Shown one piece after another: positions 6,598 to 14,357 of a DNA stretch of 20,548 nt (position 1 is its first letter; each line of letters starts with the position of its first letter). The notes under the pieces are model-generated. The model worked only from the letters and a program-made list of their open reading frames with translations. It made no database searches and had not been told where the DNA came from. The position numbers and the translations under genes are program-made. Source of the DNA: Sulfonitrofixus sp039714575 (GTDB lineage: Bacteria > Campylobacterota > Campylobacteria > Campylobacterales > Sulfurimonadaceae); the NCBI GenBank assembly GCA_039714575.1, contig JBDLJE010000043.1, positions 1-20,548 of the forward strand, written 5' to 3'.

Positions 6598-7425
6598 ATG
6601 AAAAACATAACCTCTATCTTATCTCTTCTGCTTTCGCTGAGTACACTGCTGACAGCAGACACAATGTTTACACTTTCAGGCATCAACAAAGTGTATCCAG
6701 TTGTGGATATGAGTGGTAAAAAAATCCCTAAAACGTACAAAACTGTCATTTTAGAGCAGCTACTAGAGACAACAGAAGAACTCAACATAGATACCAGTGA
6801 GTATGGAACACGGTCACTTGCTGTACTTGTCAACGAGAAGTATGTCGGTGAAGAAATAGTCATTGATATCAGACTTATCATCAGTGAGCAGGTGCATCGT
6901 CTCGACGATAAAGAAAAAGTATTTGCGATCACATATGCAGACAAACAGCATTTTGCTTTCGATGAGCGGTTTGAAGACAATCTAGAAGATGCGTTAGACA
7001 CGCTCTTTATGCGTTTCGCAGCCCAATACCAAGAAGAGAACAAGGTCATAGTTAAAGTAGCTGTAGAAAAAAAGAGCTTTGCGGCAACGATAGGGTATGA
7101 GACCAACTATGATGCAGCGCTCAAACGTGCTAAAAAAGAGAAAAAAAATATCATGCTTGTGATCGTCTCGAACTACTGTCCGTGGTGTCTGAAGTTTGAA
7201 GACCGTGTGCTTCTAAAAAAAGATGTCAACACGTTGATCCATAAAAAATACATTCCACTGATCATCAATAAAGACAAAGACCCTTTTCCAAAGCGTTTCA
7301 ACAAAGCTTTTTCACCTGTTGTACATTTTATAGATTATAAAAGTGAGCAGAGTTATGCGAGTGTTGCCGGTTACCATAACAGAGATGAGTTCTTTTATCT
7401 GTTAAAAAAAGACAGCAGCAAGTAA
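6598..7425 (+). CDS. secreted thioredoxin-fold protein with CPWC motif
   Basis: The protein starts with a Sec signal peptide (residues 1 to about 20, MKNITSILSLLLSLSTLLTA) without a lipobox, so it is probably soluble in the periplasm. Residues about 21-150 match no family I recognise. Residues about 165-275 form a thioredoxin-like domain of the thioredoxin_7 type. The redox motif C194-P-W-C197 sits in NYCPWCLKFED, and P240 in SPVVHF is in the place of the cis-proline. A thiol oxidoreductase or disulfide carrier is likely; the substrate is unknown. It lies 59 nt after the YeeE/YedE gene but has its own -10, so shared function is only suggested. The poly-G tract follows 7 nt after the stop. Confidence 0.7.
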   Translation: MKNITSILSLLLSLSTLLTADTMFTLSGINKVYPVVDMSGKKIPKTYKTVILEQLLETTEELNIDTSEYGTRSLAVLVNEKYVGEEIVIDIRLIISEQVHRLDDKEKVFAITYADKQHFAFDERFEDNLEDALDTLFMRFAAQYQEENKVIVKVAVEKKSFAATIGYETNYDAALKRAKKEKKNIMLVIVSNYCPWCLKFEDRVLLKKDVNTLIHKKYIPLIINKDKDPFPKRFNKAFSPVVHFIDYKSEQSYASVAGYHNRDEFFYLLKKDSSK

Positions 7426-7432
7426 GCACCAT

Positions 7433-7442
7433 GGGGGGGGGG
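7433..7442. repeat. homopolymeric G10 tract in the intergenic region before the RND pump
   Basis: Ten consecutive G residues lie 38 nt upstream of the -10 box of the RND gene and just after the stop of the preceding gene. Poly-G runs of this length are the usual slippery tracts of phase-variable loci in Campylobacter and Helicobacter. Being outside a reading frame, length changes here would act on promoter geometry, not on a frame. Confidence 0.9.
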
Positions 7443-7463
7443 TGTACCCTGTTTTAACACAGA

Positions 7464-7485
7464 GTTAACGTTCATTAGTTACAAT
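7464..7485 (+). promoter_or_regulatory. probable promoter of the RND efflux gene
   Basis: GTTAAC at 7464-7469 and TACAAT at 7480-7485 repeat the arrangement at 6550-6571, including the ATCT after the TACA. TGGAA before the ATG at 7511 is a weak ribosome binding site. The poly-G run ends 21 nt before GTTAAC. Confidence 0.4.
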
Positions 7486-7510
7486 CTACTATTAATCAAC
7501 TGGAATTTTA

Positions 7511-10500
7511 ATGACAAAGATCATCAAATATTTTATTAACAACACCTCTTTGAACCATATGCTTTTAGCCGTTTTGCTGATGGCGGGGGTGCTCTCTTAC
7601 ATCAAGATACCAAAAGAGATCTTTCCTGATGTTACTCTGAACAAGGTACTGGTTTCAGGTTCCTACGCAGGGGCGAGTGCAAACACTCTTGACAAGATGG
7701 TCGTGCGTGATATCGAAGACGATGTCAGTTCGGTCAGCGGGGTCAGTAAGATCGAGAGTGTCATCCGTCCCGGACGCTTCTCTATTATCTTGACACTTGA
7801 TGACAATGCCGACAGCTATGAGGTCTTGAACAAGGTCAAAGACAGGCTTGCCAACGTTGGTCAGAACATTCCGCCCGATATGAACGAACCGGTAGCGACA
7901 GTGCTGGACAAAAACCGCGACCTCATAAAACTCTCAGTGGCGTCAAAAACGGCCGACTTCGAGACACTGCTGGAGCAGGCTAAACGCGTAAAAAGCAAGA
8001 TCTCGCAGATACCCAACATCTCTGAAGTCCTGATCTACGGCGACTCTGATCAGAAGTTGGAGATCAAGATCGACGACCATGCGCTGAAAGCGTATGGACT
8101 AAGCGCCAGCGACGTTTTAGGGGCTATTCAAAACCTTTCGTACATCTATCCTGTCGGGGATATCGACGATGTGGACAACTTTATTTATATCTCTACGGCC
8201 AACGGGAAGGCTGACATACAGGAGTGGGAGAACAGCCTGCTTGAGATCGGCGGTAAACAGCTCTATCTCAAAGATATCGGTTCTATCCGCTTTTATCATC
8301 CTCAGGATGTCACGCTTTCGACCTTTAACGGCGAATACAACCTTGTGATGAAGATCTCAAAAGAGACGGAGGGCAACTCTATCGCGCTCTCCAAAAAGCT
8401 GCGAGAGTATGTTGAACAGACGATCCGACCGCAATATCCTGAACTTGCTTTCAACTTCTTTCAAGACTCCTCTGAGCCGATTGACGAACGTCTAAGCATC
8501 ATCATTGCCAACCTGACGTTCGGGCTGATTCTTATCTTTTTTACGATGTACCTTCTGATCAACCGTAACACGGCGATAGTGGTGACACTTGGAGTGCCGT
8601 TCGCTTTTATTATCGGGTTGATGTTTATCTATGCGGGAGGGTATTCGCTCAACATGGTCTCGCTGATCGGGGCACTGCTGGTCGTGGGTATCGCTGTTGA
8701 TGACGCGGTGGTGGTCTCTGAGAACATTCAGCGTCATATTGATGAGGGGATGGAACCGGCAGAAGCGGCTATTGTCGGGGTGAAAGAGGTGATCTTGCCG
8801 ATCACGTTGGCCACACTGACAACCGTTGCTGCCTTCTTGCCGATGTTTATGCTCAGCGGGGAGATGGGGATGTTTATCGTCTTGATCCCTATTGTGGTTG
8901 TGATGGTCTTGATGGGTTCACTGATAGAGAGTTTTTTCTTTTTGCCGCTGCATGCCAAAGAGCTGTTGAAGCGGGGCAGCAAGTCACTCGACTGGTCGCC
9001 GCTGACGAGACGCTACGAGACAGTCTTGCATAAGCTGATCCACCATAAAAAGCTCACCTTGGCCCTGTTCTTTATCGTGGTACCGCTTTTGACGGTGGGG
9101 ACGCTTAAAACGATGCATTTTCAGCTTTTTCCGCCTTTTGACGGACGGACGATGAACATTACGGGTAAGATGAACATCAACACCAACCTTGAGACAACGT
9201 ATAAGATCGCCAATGAGATCGAGAAGGTGATCCTGGCAAAGAAAGAGGAGCTCTACATCAAAAGTGTCTCTATGCTCAGCGGTAAGCGCCGAAGCCTCTC
9301 CAACTCTTGGGACACGGGGACAAATCTTTTTTACATCTCATTAGAGCTTGAGCAGCAGGTACCGCAAAACTGGGTCAACCGCTATGTCAACCCGGTGCTG
9401 GATCTTTCGTTTGAGTTTAACCCGCCTGAGAAGATCCGTGATATACCATCAGCTGAAATTGCAGATCGTATCCGTACCTTGATCGCCCCGTTGAAAGAGC
9501 AGTACGGCATCGACGAATTGGCAGTGATGCAGCAAAAGGCGGGGATCGTCAAGACCGATATTGAGCTTAATCTCATAGGCAGTGACGGTGAAAAGATACA
9601 AAACGCCATCGCACTGCTTGAGACGCGTTTAAATGCTGTTGACGGGGTTAAAGATGTTATTAACAACATCCGACTGGGCAAGATGGAGTACAAGATCAAG
9701 CTCAACGCGTACGGTGAGCAGCTGGGTCTCTCTGAGGGGGCGGTGGCACAGGTCCTCAGCGGCTATTTTCTGGGGAGCCGAAAAGCGCAGACTTTTGGCG
9801 GTGACGGGGTGGTCGACATAACGACAGAATATGCCCAAAAAGACAGCCTGAGTACGCTCAACGAGTTTGAGATACCGCTGCGTGACGGACGTTTTGTCAA
9901 GCTTGAAGATGTGGCAGAGTTCATTAAGATCCAGGATTATGAGATCATTGAAAAAGAGAACGGCGATGTGGTCAAGACGGTGAGCGCCAATGTGAACAAG
10001 AGCGTCATTACGGCTTCAGAAGTTCTGGAGATCATCGATCCAACGATCCAAGAGATCCAAAACGAGGGGATTCGCATAGAGATCCTGGGTGAAAAAGAGA
10101 AAAACCAGCAGCTTAAAAACGACATGCTGACGGCGGCCGTCTTTGCGCTTTTCATTATGCTGATCCTGCTGCTGCTGATCTTTCCGAAGATCAAGTATGC
10201 CTTGATGATACTCTCCGTTATACCGTTTTCGATCTTCGGAGCACTGCTGGGTCACAAGATCATGGGCATGCACATGACAATGCCGTCTGTTATCGGTCTT
10301 TTGGGTCTTGCCGGAGTTGTCATCAATGACGGCATTATCATGCTCGATTTTCTGCACGGTACCCGTAAAGCCGAGGAGTTCTACTACCGGGCTAAGCTGC
10401 GTCTTCGTCCTATTGTCATTACGACGATCACCACCTTTGTCGGCCTTTCGACCTTGATGTTCTTTGCCAGCGGGCAGGCAGTGATCATGCAGCCGCTGGC

Positions 10501-10594
10501 GATCTCGCTCGGTTTTGGACTTATCTGGGGAACGGTGATGAACCTGTTCTACCTGCCGACGCTCTATGCGATGGTCAACAAGATCAAGGATTAG
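7511..10594 (+). CDS. RND-family efflux transporter, inner membrane permease (AcrB-like)
   Basis: This is the proton-driven inner membrane pump of a tripartite efflux system. At 1027 residues it is the normal RND length. The topology is classical: span 1 at about 14-32, a large periplasmic domain to about 325, spans 2-6 at about 328-480, span 7 near 507-527, a second periplasmic domain, and spans 8-12 from about 868. The span 4 motif GIAVDDAVVVSENIQRH carries the proton-relay pair D397/D398. In span 10 the position equivalent to AcrB Lys940 reads Asn939-Asp940 (GVVINDGIIMLDF), the VND pattern of another RND subgroup, so the relay differs from AcrB. The adaptor gene follows after 66 nt, and the outer membrane factor is three genes further on. 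The substrate cannot be read from sequence. Confidence 0.9.
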   Translation: MTKIIKYFINNTSLNHMLLAVLLMAGVLSYIKIPKEIFPDVTLNKVLVSGSYAGASANTLDKMVVRDIEDDVSSVSGVSKIESVIRPGRFSIILTLDDNADSYEVLNKVKDRLANVGQNIPPDMNEPVATVLDKNRDLIKLSVASKTADFETLLEQAKRVKSKISQIPNISEVLIYGDSDQKLEIKIDDHALKAYGLSASDVLGAIQNLSYIYPVGDIDDVDNFIYISTANGKADIQEWENSLLEIGGKQLYLKDIGSIRFYHPQDVTLSTFNGEYNLVMKISKETEGNSIALSKKLREYVEQTIRPQYPELAFNFFQDSSEPIDERLSIIIANLTFGLILIFFTMYLLINRNTAIVVTLGVPFAFIIGLMFIYAGGYSLNMVSLIGALLVVGIAVDDAVVVSENIQRHIDEGMEPAEAAIVGVKEVILPITLATLTTVAAFLPMFMLSGEMGMFIVLIPIVVVMVLMGSLIESFFFLPLHAKELLKRGSKSLDWSPLTRRYETVLHKLIHHKKLTLALFFIVVPLLTVGTLKTMHFQLFPPFDGRTMNITGKMNINTNLETTYKIANEIEKVILAKKEELYIKSVSMLSGKRRSLSNSWDTGTNLFYISLELEQQVPQNWVNRYVNPVLDLSFEFNPPEKIRDIPSAEIADRIRTLIAPLKEQYGIDELAVMQQKAGIVKTDIELNLIGSDGEKIQNAIALLETRLNAVDGVKDVINNIRLGKMEYKIKLNAYGEQLGLSEGAVAQVLSGYFLGSRKAQTFGGDGVVDITTEYAQKDSLSTLNEFEIPLRDGRFVKLEDVAEFIKIQDYEIIEKENGDVVKTVSANVNKSVITASEVLEIIDPTIQEIQNEGIRIEILGEKEKNQQLKNDMLTAAVFALFIMLILLLLIFPKIKYALMILSVIPFSIFGALLGHKIMGMHMTMPSVIGLLGLAGVVINDGIIMLDFLHGTRKAEEFYYRAKLRLRPIVITTITTFVGLSTLMFFASGQAVIMQPLAISLGFGLIWGTVMNLFYLPTLYAMVNKIKD

Positions 10595-10612
10595 CGGAAA
10601 CGTTAGGGCAGG

Positions 10613-10634
10613 GTTAAATCAACTTTGCTAAAAT
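10613..10634 (+). promoter_or_regulatory. possible internal promoter before the adaptor gene
   Basis: GTTAAA at 10613 and TAAAAT at 10629-10634 have the same 16-nt offset as the promoters at 6550 and 7464. AGAAGG at 10648-10653 is the ribosome binding site for the ATG at 10661. The 66-nt gap is the only real gap between 7511 and 16618. Confidence 0.35.
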
Positions 10635-10660
10635 AAGAACTTGAAATAGAAGGTATATAG

Positions 10661-11455
10661 ATGAAAAAAATATTAACACTTTTACTACTGATGCCGGTGG
10701 TACTTTTAGCGAAAGAGTACTACTCCAAGGTTGAGCCGTATGAAGTCTTGACCATCTCATCAAATGTCTCCGGGCAGGTCACCTTTGCCGATGAGAAAAA
10801 AGAGGGAAAAGTCCTCGATAAAAAGGCTTACGTCAAGATCGACGACAAACTTGACCGCATCGAACTCAATAACGTCAACAAGAAGATAGCGCTGTTAAAA
10901 AACACCTTGAAGCTTAATGAAGCGATGCAGAGAAACTATGAAGAGGTCCTCTCTAAAAAGCAGAAGAACTATGAGAACATCAAAGGGCTCAAGACGAAGT
11001 CGGTGATCGAAAAAGACCGGGAACTGTATGACCTTATCGGGACGCAGAACACACTGATATCGACGCAAAAAGAGGTGGACAACCTAAAAGTACAGATCAA
11101 CGACCTCAATCTTAGAGCCGCACAGCTGCGCAAAAGCATCACCGATAAATCACTGAGTGCCAAAGGGTTTGTTCTTTATGCCTTGAGTGTCAAAGAGGGA
11201 CAGGTGGTCAACCCGGGAATGGAACTTTCAAAAGTGGCTGACATCTCAAAAGCGAAACTTACGATCTTTCTGAATACAAAAGACATGCAAGGTGCCAAAA
11301 GCAAAGCGGTCTACCTTAACGGTAAAAAAACAGACTACAAGATTGACCGTCTATGGGATATCGCCGATGCCAAACATTTGTCAAGTTACAAAGCAGAGAT
11401 CATTATCAAGGCACCGAAGTATTTCTCGGAGTTAATGAAGGTGGAGCTCAAGTGA
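10661..11455 (+). CDS. periplasmic adaptor (membrane fusion protein, HlyD/AcrA-like) of the RND system
   Basis: The protein joins the RND pump to the outer membrane channel. It has a Sec signal (residues 1 to about 17, MKKILTLLLLMPVVLLA). A first half of a lipoyl/barrel-sandwich domain (about 30-66, with SSNVSGQV) is followed by an alpha-helical hairpin (about 68-160, Lys/Glu/Asn/Leu-rich) and the second lipoyl half (about 165-196, LSVKEGQVVNPGMELSKV). A short beta domain ends it. At 264 residues it is shorter than AcrA and lacks most of the membrane-proximal domain. The C-terminus looks compact, not frameshifted. Its stop TGA overlaps the GTG start of the molybdoenzyme gene. Pairing with the upstream RND gene is inferred from position. 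Confidence 0.78.
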   Translation: MKKILTLLLLMPVVLLAKEYYSKVEPYEVLTISSNVSGQVTFADEKKEGKVLDKKAYVKIDDKLDRIELNNVNKKIALLKNTLKLNEAMQRNYEEVLSKKQKNYENIKGLKTKSVIEKDRELYDLIGTQNTLISTQKEVDNLKVQINDLNLRAAQLRKSITDKSLSAKGFVLYALSVKEGQVVNPGMELSKVADISKAKLTIFLNTKDMQGAKSKAVYLNGKKTDYKIDRLWDIADAKHLSSYKAEIIIKAPKYFSELMKVELK

Positions 11456-13194
11456 GTCAGACAACAGCGTGTCCGTTAGACTGTTTTGATGCCTGTAGCA
11501 TCGATGTGACCGATGGCACATTAAAGGGTCGTAAAGACACCTACACGCACGGCTACCTCTGTCCGCATCTTAACCACTATGAAAAACATGAACGCATTAC
11601 TATGCCGCGTTATCAAGGTAAAGCCGTTTCGATGGATGAGGCGATGCAGATATTGCAAGAGAGGTGTGCCCGGGTCTCTGACCCTTCGCAAGTGCTTCAC
11701 TACCGCGGTCATGGAAACTTCGGACTGATGCAAGAGGTGACGGACCACTTTTTTGCGAACTTTGGTGCAACATTGACGGATGGCTCACTTTGCGACGGTG
11801 CCGGTGAGGCGGGCATTATTGAAGGACGCGGTCATAATAAGCTTCTTTCACCGGAGCAGATCGCAAAGTCGGAGGTGGTGATCGTCTGGGGACGCAACAT
11901 CCATACGACCAACTCCCACCTGTTGCCGTTTTTGAAAGAGAAGACGATCATCGTCATCGACCCTGTCAAGACAAAGATGGCTGAGAATGCGGACCACTAT
12001 ATTCAGATCAAACCCAAGGGTGATCTCTACCTGGCCTTGATGTTGAGCCGTTTTGCGATTATCAACGGCTTGGAAGACGAGGACTTTTTAGAGGAACATG
12101 CAACAGAGCATGAGGAGTTCTATGAGTTGACACAGACGGTGCGTATTAAAGCTGTCTTGGAGAGTATCGATGTGACCTTGGGAGACCTGGGCAAGATCCT
12201 TGAACTCATCAAAGGAAAGCGTACGGTGATCTTGGCCGGTGTCGGTATACAGAAGTATCGTCACGGTGCCGATGTGATGCGTGCTATCGATGGTCTTGGC
12301 GCTATCTTGGGTCTTTTTGGCAAAGAGGGGTGCGGTGTGAACTTCTTGGGCAGCTCAAAAGAGGGGATTACCTCTCCATTCAGTACAAAAGCCAAGACAA
12401 AGCCGGTTGCAGTCGGCAATGTTGATTTTGGCCGTTTTGAGATGGCTTTTATCCAGGGCTCAAACCCTCTGAACCAGATGCCCGATACCAACAGAGTCCG
12501 TGCCTCAATAGAAAAAACCCCATTTACGGTCTATTTCGGTCTCTATGAGAATGAGACTTCAGAAGCGGCCGACCTGGTCATACCGGCAAAGAGCTTTTTA
12601 GAGAAGAACGACATCCGCAGCTCATACGGGCACCCGGGGCTTTTAGATATGCCGAAGGTTGTTGAGAGTGAGACTGGTATCACTGAATACGACCTTGCTG
12701 CAAGATTGTGTAACGCCTTTGATATTGACATAGACAGTGAACTGACCTGCTTGGAACATTTCCAGGCCTTTGGAGAGAGCAGAGAGTCTGATATTGTTGT
12801 CAAAGGGAGAGAAGAGGTTCCGTACAGTGACGGTTTTGAGACGGATGATGATGAGTTCTGTTTCTTAGAGGAGTATGAGCTTGCAGCGGACAGCGGTGAA
12901 GGTCTGTTCTTACTCACTGTAAAGAGCGAAAGAAGCCTGAACTCGCAGTTTAACAGAGAAACGCAGGTCTATATGAACGCCAGTCTTGGTTTTAGTGCAG
13001 GCGAACGCGTTCGTATCAGTTCTGAAAACGGCGAACTGGAGTTAGAGGCAGCCATAGATGAACGTCTGCGTGACGACTGTGTTTTGATCTATTCAGGAAC
13101 AGCAGGTGTCAACGTTCTAACCGGCAGCAGACTAAGTTATGAGGGCAAAAATGCCGCGTATCAAGAAAATAAAGTAAAGGTCAAAAAATGTTAA
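11452..13194 (+). CDS. molybdopterin-containing oxidoreductase (compact, cytoplasmic)
   Basis: This is a member of the DMSO reductase superfamily, binding bis-MGD and one [4Fe-4S] cluster. Counting from the GTG at 11452, the cluster ligands are C7, C11, C15 and C37 (CPLDCFDAC and GYLCPHL). C114 in DGSLCDGAGEAG is in the place of the Mo ligand. VVIVWGRNIHTTNSH, IVIDPVKTKMA and FIQGSNPLNQMPD are typical cofactor-binding segments, and residues about 475-578 form the C-terminal dinucleotide-binding domain. I chose the GTG because its last base pairs overlap the adaptor TGA (GTGA), AAGGTGGAG lies 5 nt upstream, and the cluster motif then begins at residue 7. The frame runs open further upstream to 11353, but inside the adaptor gene. 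There is no Tat signal. At 580 residues it is short, and no electron-transfer partner is adjacent. The substrate is unknown. Confidence 0.82.
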   Translation: MSQTTACPLDCFDACSIDVTDGTLKGRKDTYTHGYLCPHLNHYEKHERITMPRYQGKAVSMDEAMQILQERCARVSDPSQVLHYRGHGNFGLMQEVTDHFFANFGATLTDGSLCDGAGEAGIIEGRGHNKLLSPEQIAKSEVVIVWGRNIHTTNSHLLPFLKEKTIIVIDPVKTKMAENADHYIQIKPKGDLYLALMLSRFAIINGLEDEDFLEEHATEHEEFYELTQTVRIKAVLESIDVTLGDLGKILELIKGKRTVILAGVGIQKYRHGADVMRAIDGLGAILGLFGKEGCGVNFLGSSKEGITSPFSTKAKTKPVAVGNVDFGRFEMAFIQGSNPLNQMPDTNRVRASIEKTPFTVYFGLYENETSEAADLVIPAKSFLEKNDIRSSYGHPGLLDMPKVVESETGITEYDLAARLCNAFDIDIDSELTCLEHFQAFGESRESDIVVKGREEVPYSDGFETDDDEFCFLEEYELAADSGEGLFLLTVKSERSLNSQFNRETQVYMNASLGFSAGERVRISSENGELELEAAIDERLRDDCVLIYSGTAGVNVLTGSRLSYEGKNAAYQENKVKVKKC

Positions 13195-14357
13195 AAAATT
13201 CCTATGTAATGCCAACCTATGCACGAGCGAACATTGAGTTCGTTTCAGGCGATAATGCAACTTTGATGGACGGCGAAGGACGTGACTACATCGACTTTAC
13301 TTCGGGTATCGGTGTGGTCAGTATCGGCCACGGTGACAATGTCCTAGCCCGCACATTGGCTGATCAGGCAAAGAAGATCATCCATATCTCGAACCTCTAC
13401 TACATCGAGCCGCAGGAGCGTGCGGCGAAAAAGATCGTAGAGGCCAGCGGTTATGACATGAACTGCTTCTTTGGCAACTCGGGAGCCGAAGCCAATGAAG
13501 GTGCCATAAAGATCGCACGAAAATACGGTGAGGTCAACGGTGAGATGAAACGCTATAAGATCATCACGCTTAAACACTCGTTCCACGGTCGTACCATCAC
13601 AACGGTCAAAGCGACGGGTCAAGAGGCGATGCACAACTACTTCGGTCCGTTCCCCGACGGTTTTGTTTACGCTGACAGTATCGATGATATCGCTGGACAG
13701 GTAGATGACCATACGGTAGCGGTTATGATCGAACTTATTCAAGGTGAAGGCGGGGTTCAACCTGTTGACAAAGATAAGGTGCAAAAACTGGCTGCATTTT
13801 TGAAAGAGAGAGATGTGCTTCTTATCGTTGATGAGGTGCAGACAGGTGTCTACCGTACCGGCGAGTTTACGGCTTCACAACTCTATGACATAGAACCCGA
13901 CATCATCACTTTGGCAAAAGGTCTTGGCGGCGGTGTGCCTATCGGTGTCGTTATGAGTGCTAAAAAAGATGTGCTGCAGGCGGGAGACCATGGCTCTACC
14001 TTCGGTGGGAACTACCTCTCAAGTACGGCCGCGATGACTGTGGTGGACTTTCTTAACCACTATAAAGAGAGCGGGGCGCTTGACGAGATGATCATCGATT
14101 TCTCCCAAAAGCTGGAAGAGATGCAGAAAGCACACAGCGACCTTTTCAGCGAGGCGGTCGGTTTCGGTTTGATGCGCGGACTTCGTATGAACGACAGCGA
14201 CACGTTAGCAAGACTTATAGACCTGGCACGTGAAAACGGTGTGATGGTACTGCGTGCAGGTCGTAATACACTGCGGTTCTTACCACCGCTAACAATTACA
14301 AAGGAAGAGATGGATGAGGGCTTTAAACGACTTGAAAAAGCTATCAGCAGCCTTTAG
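13188..14357 (+). CDS. argD: class III aminotransferase, acetylornithine aminotransferase-like (ArgD)
   Basis: This PLP enzyme normally converts N-acetylglutamate semialdehyde to N-acetylornithine in arginine synthesis, and in some bacteria also serves in lysine synthesis. At 389 residues it has the usual ArgD length. GNSGAEANEGAIKIARK binds the cofactor phosphate, HSFHGRT follows, D215 in IVDEVQTG contacts the pyridine nitrogen, and K244 in TLAKGLGGGVPIG is the Schiff-base lysine. The ATG at 13188 overlaps the preceding stop in ATGTTAA (7 nt), so translation is coupled to the molybdoenzyme. The outer membrane factor starts 44 nt before its end. No other arginine gene is in the window, so a different acyl-amine substrate cannot be excluded; ArgD is the best match by motif. 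Confidence 0.82.
   Translation: MLKNSYVMPTYARANIEFVSGDNATLMDGEGRDYIDFTSGIGVVSIGHGDNVLARTLADQAKKIIHISNLYYIEPQERAAKKIVEASGYDMNCFFGNSGAEANEGAIKIARKYGEVNGEMKRYKIITLKHSFHGRTITTVKATGQEAMHNYFGPFPDGFVYADSIDDIAGQVDDHTVAVMIELIQGEGGVQPVDKDKVQKLAAFLKERDVLLIVDEVQTGVYRTGEFTASQLYDIEPDIITLAKGLGGGVPIGVVMSAKKDVLQAGDHGSTFGGNYLSSTAAMTVVDFLNHYKESGALDEMIIDFSQKLEEMQKAHSDLFSEAVGFGLMRGLRMNDSDTLARLIDLARENGVMVLRAGRNTLRFLPPLTITKEEMDEGFKRLEKAISSL

Noticed and set aside
7431..7460. Short frame beginning ATG-GGG through the poly-G tract
   Set aside because: It stops within about eight codons and has no ribosome binding site; the tract is better treated as intergenic.
11353..11451. N-terminal extension of the molybdoenzyme to an ATG at 11353
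   Set aside because: The extra 33 codons lie inside the adaptor gene, lack family similarity, and the GTG at 11452 has an ideal ribosome binding site and places the cluster motif correctly.
13344..13784. Reverse-strand open frame of 146 codons opposite argD
   Set aside because: It lies wholly within a well-supported aminotransferase gene and has no family features.
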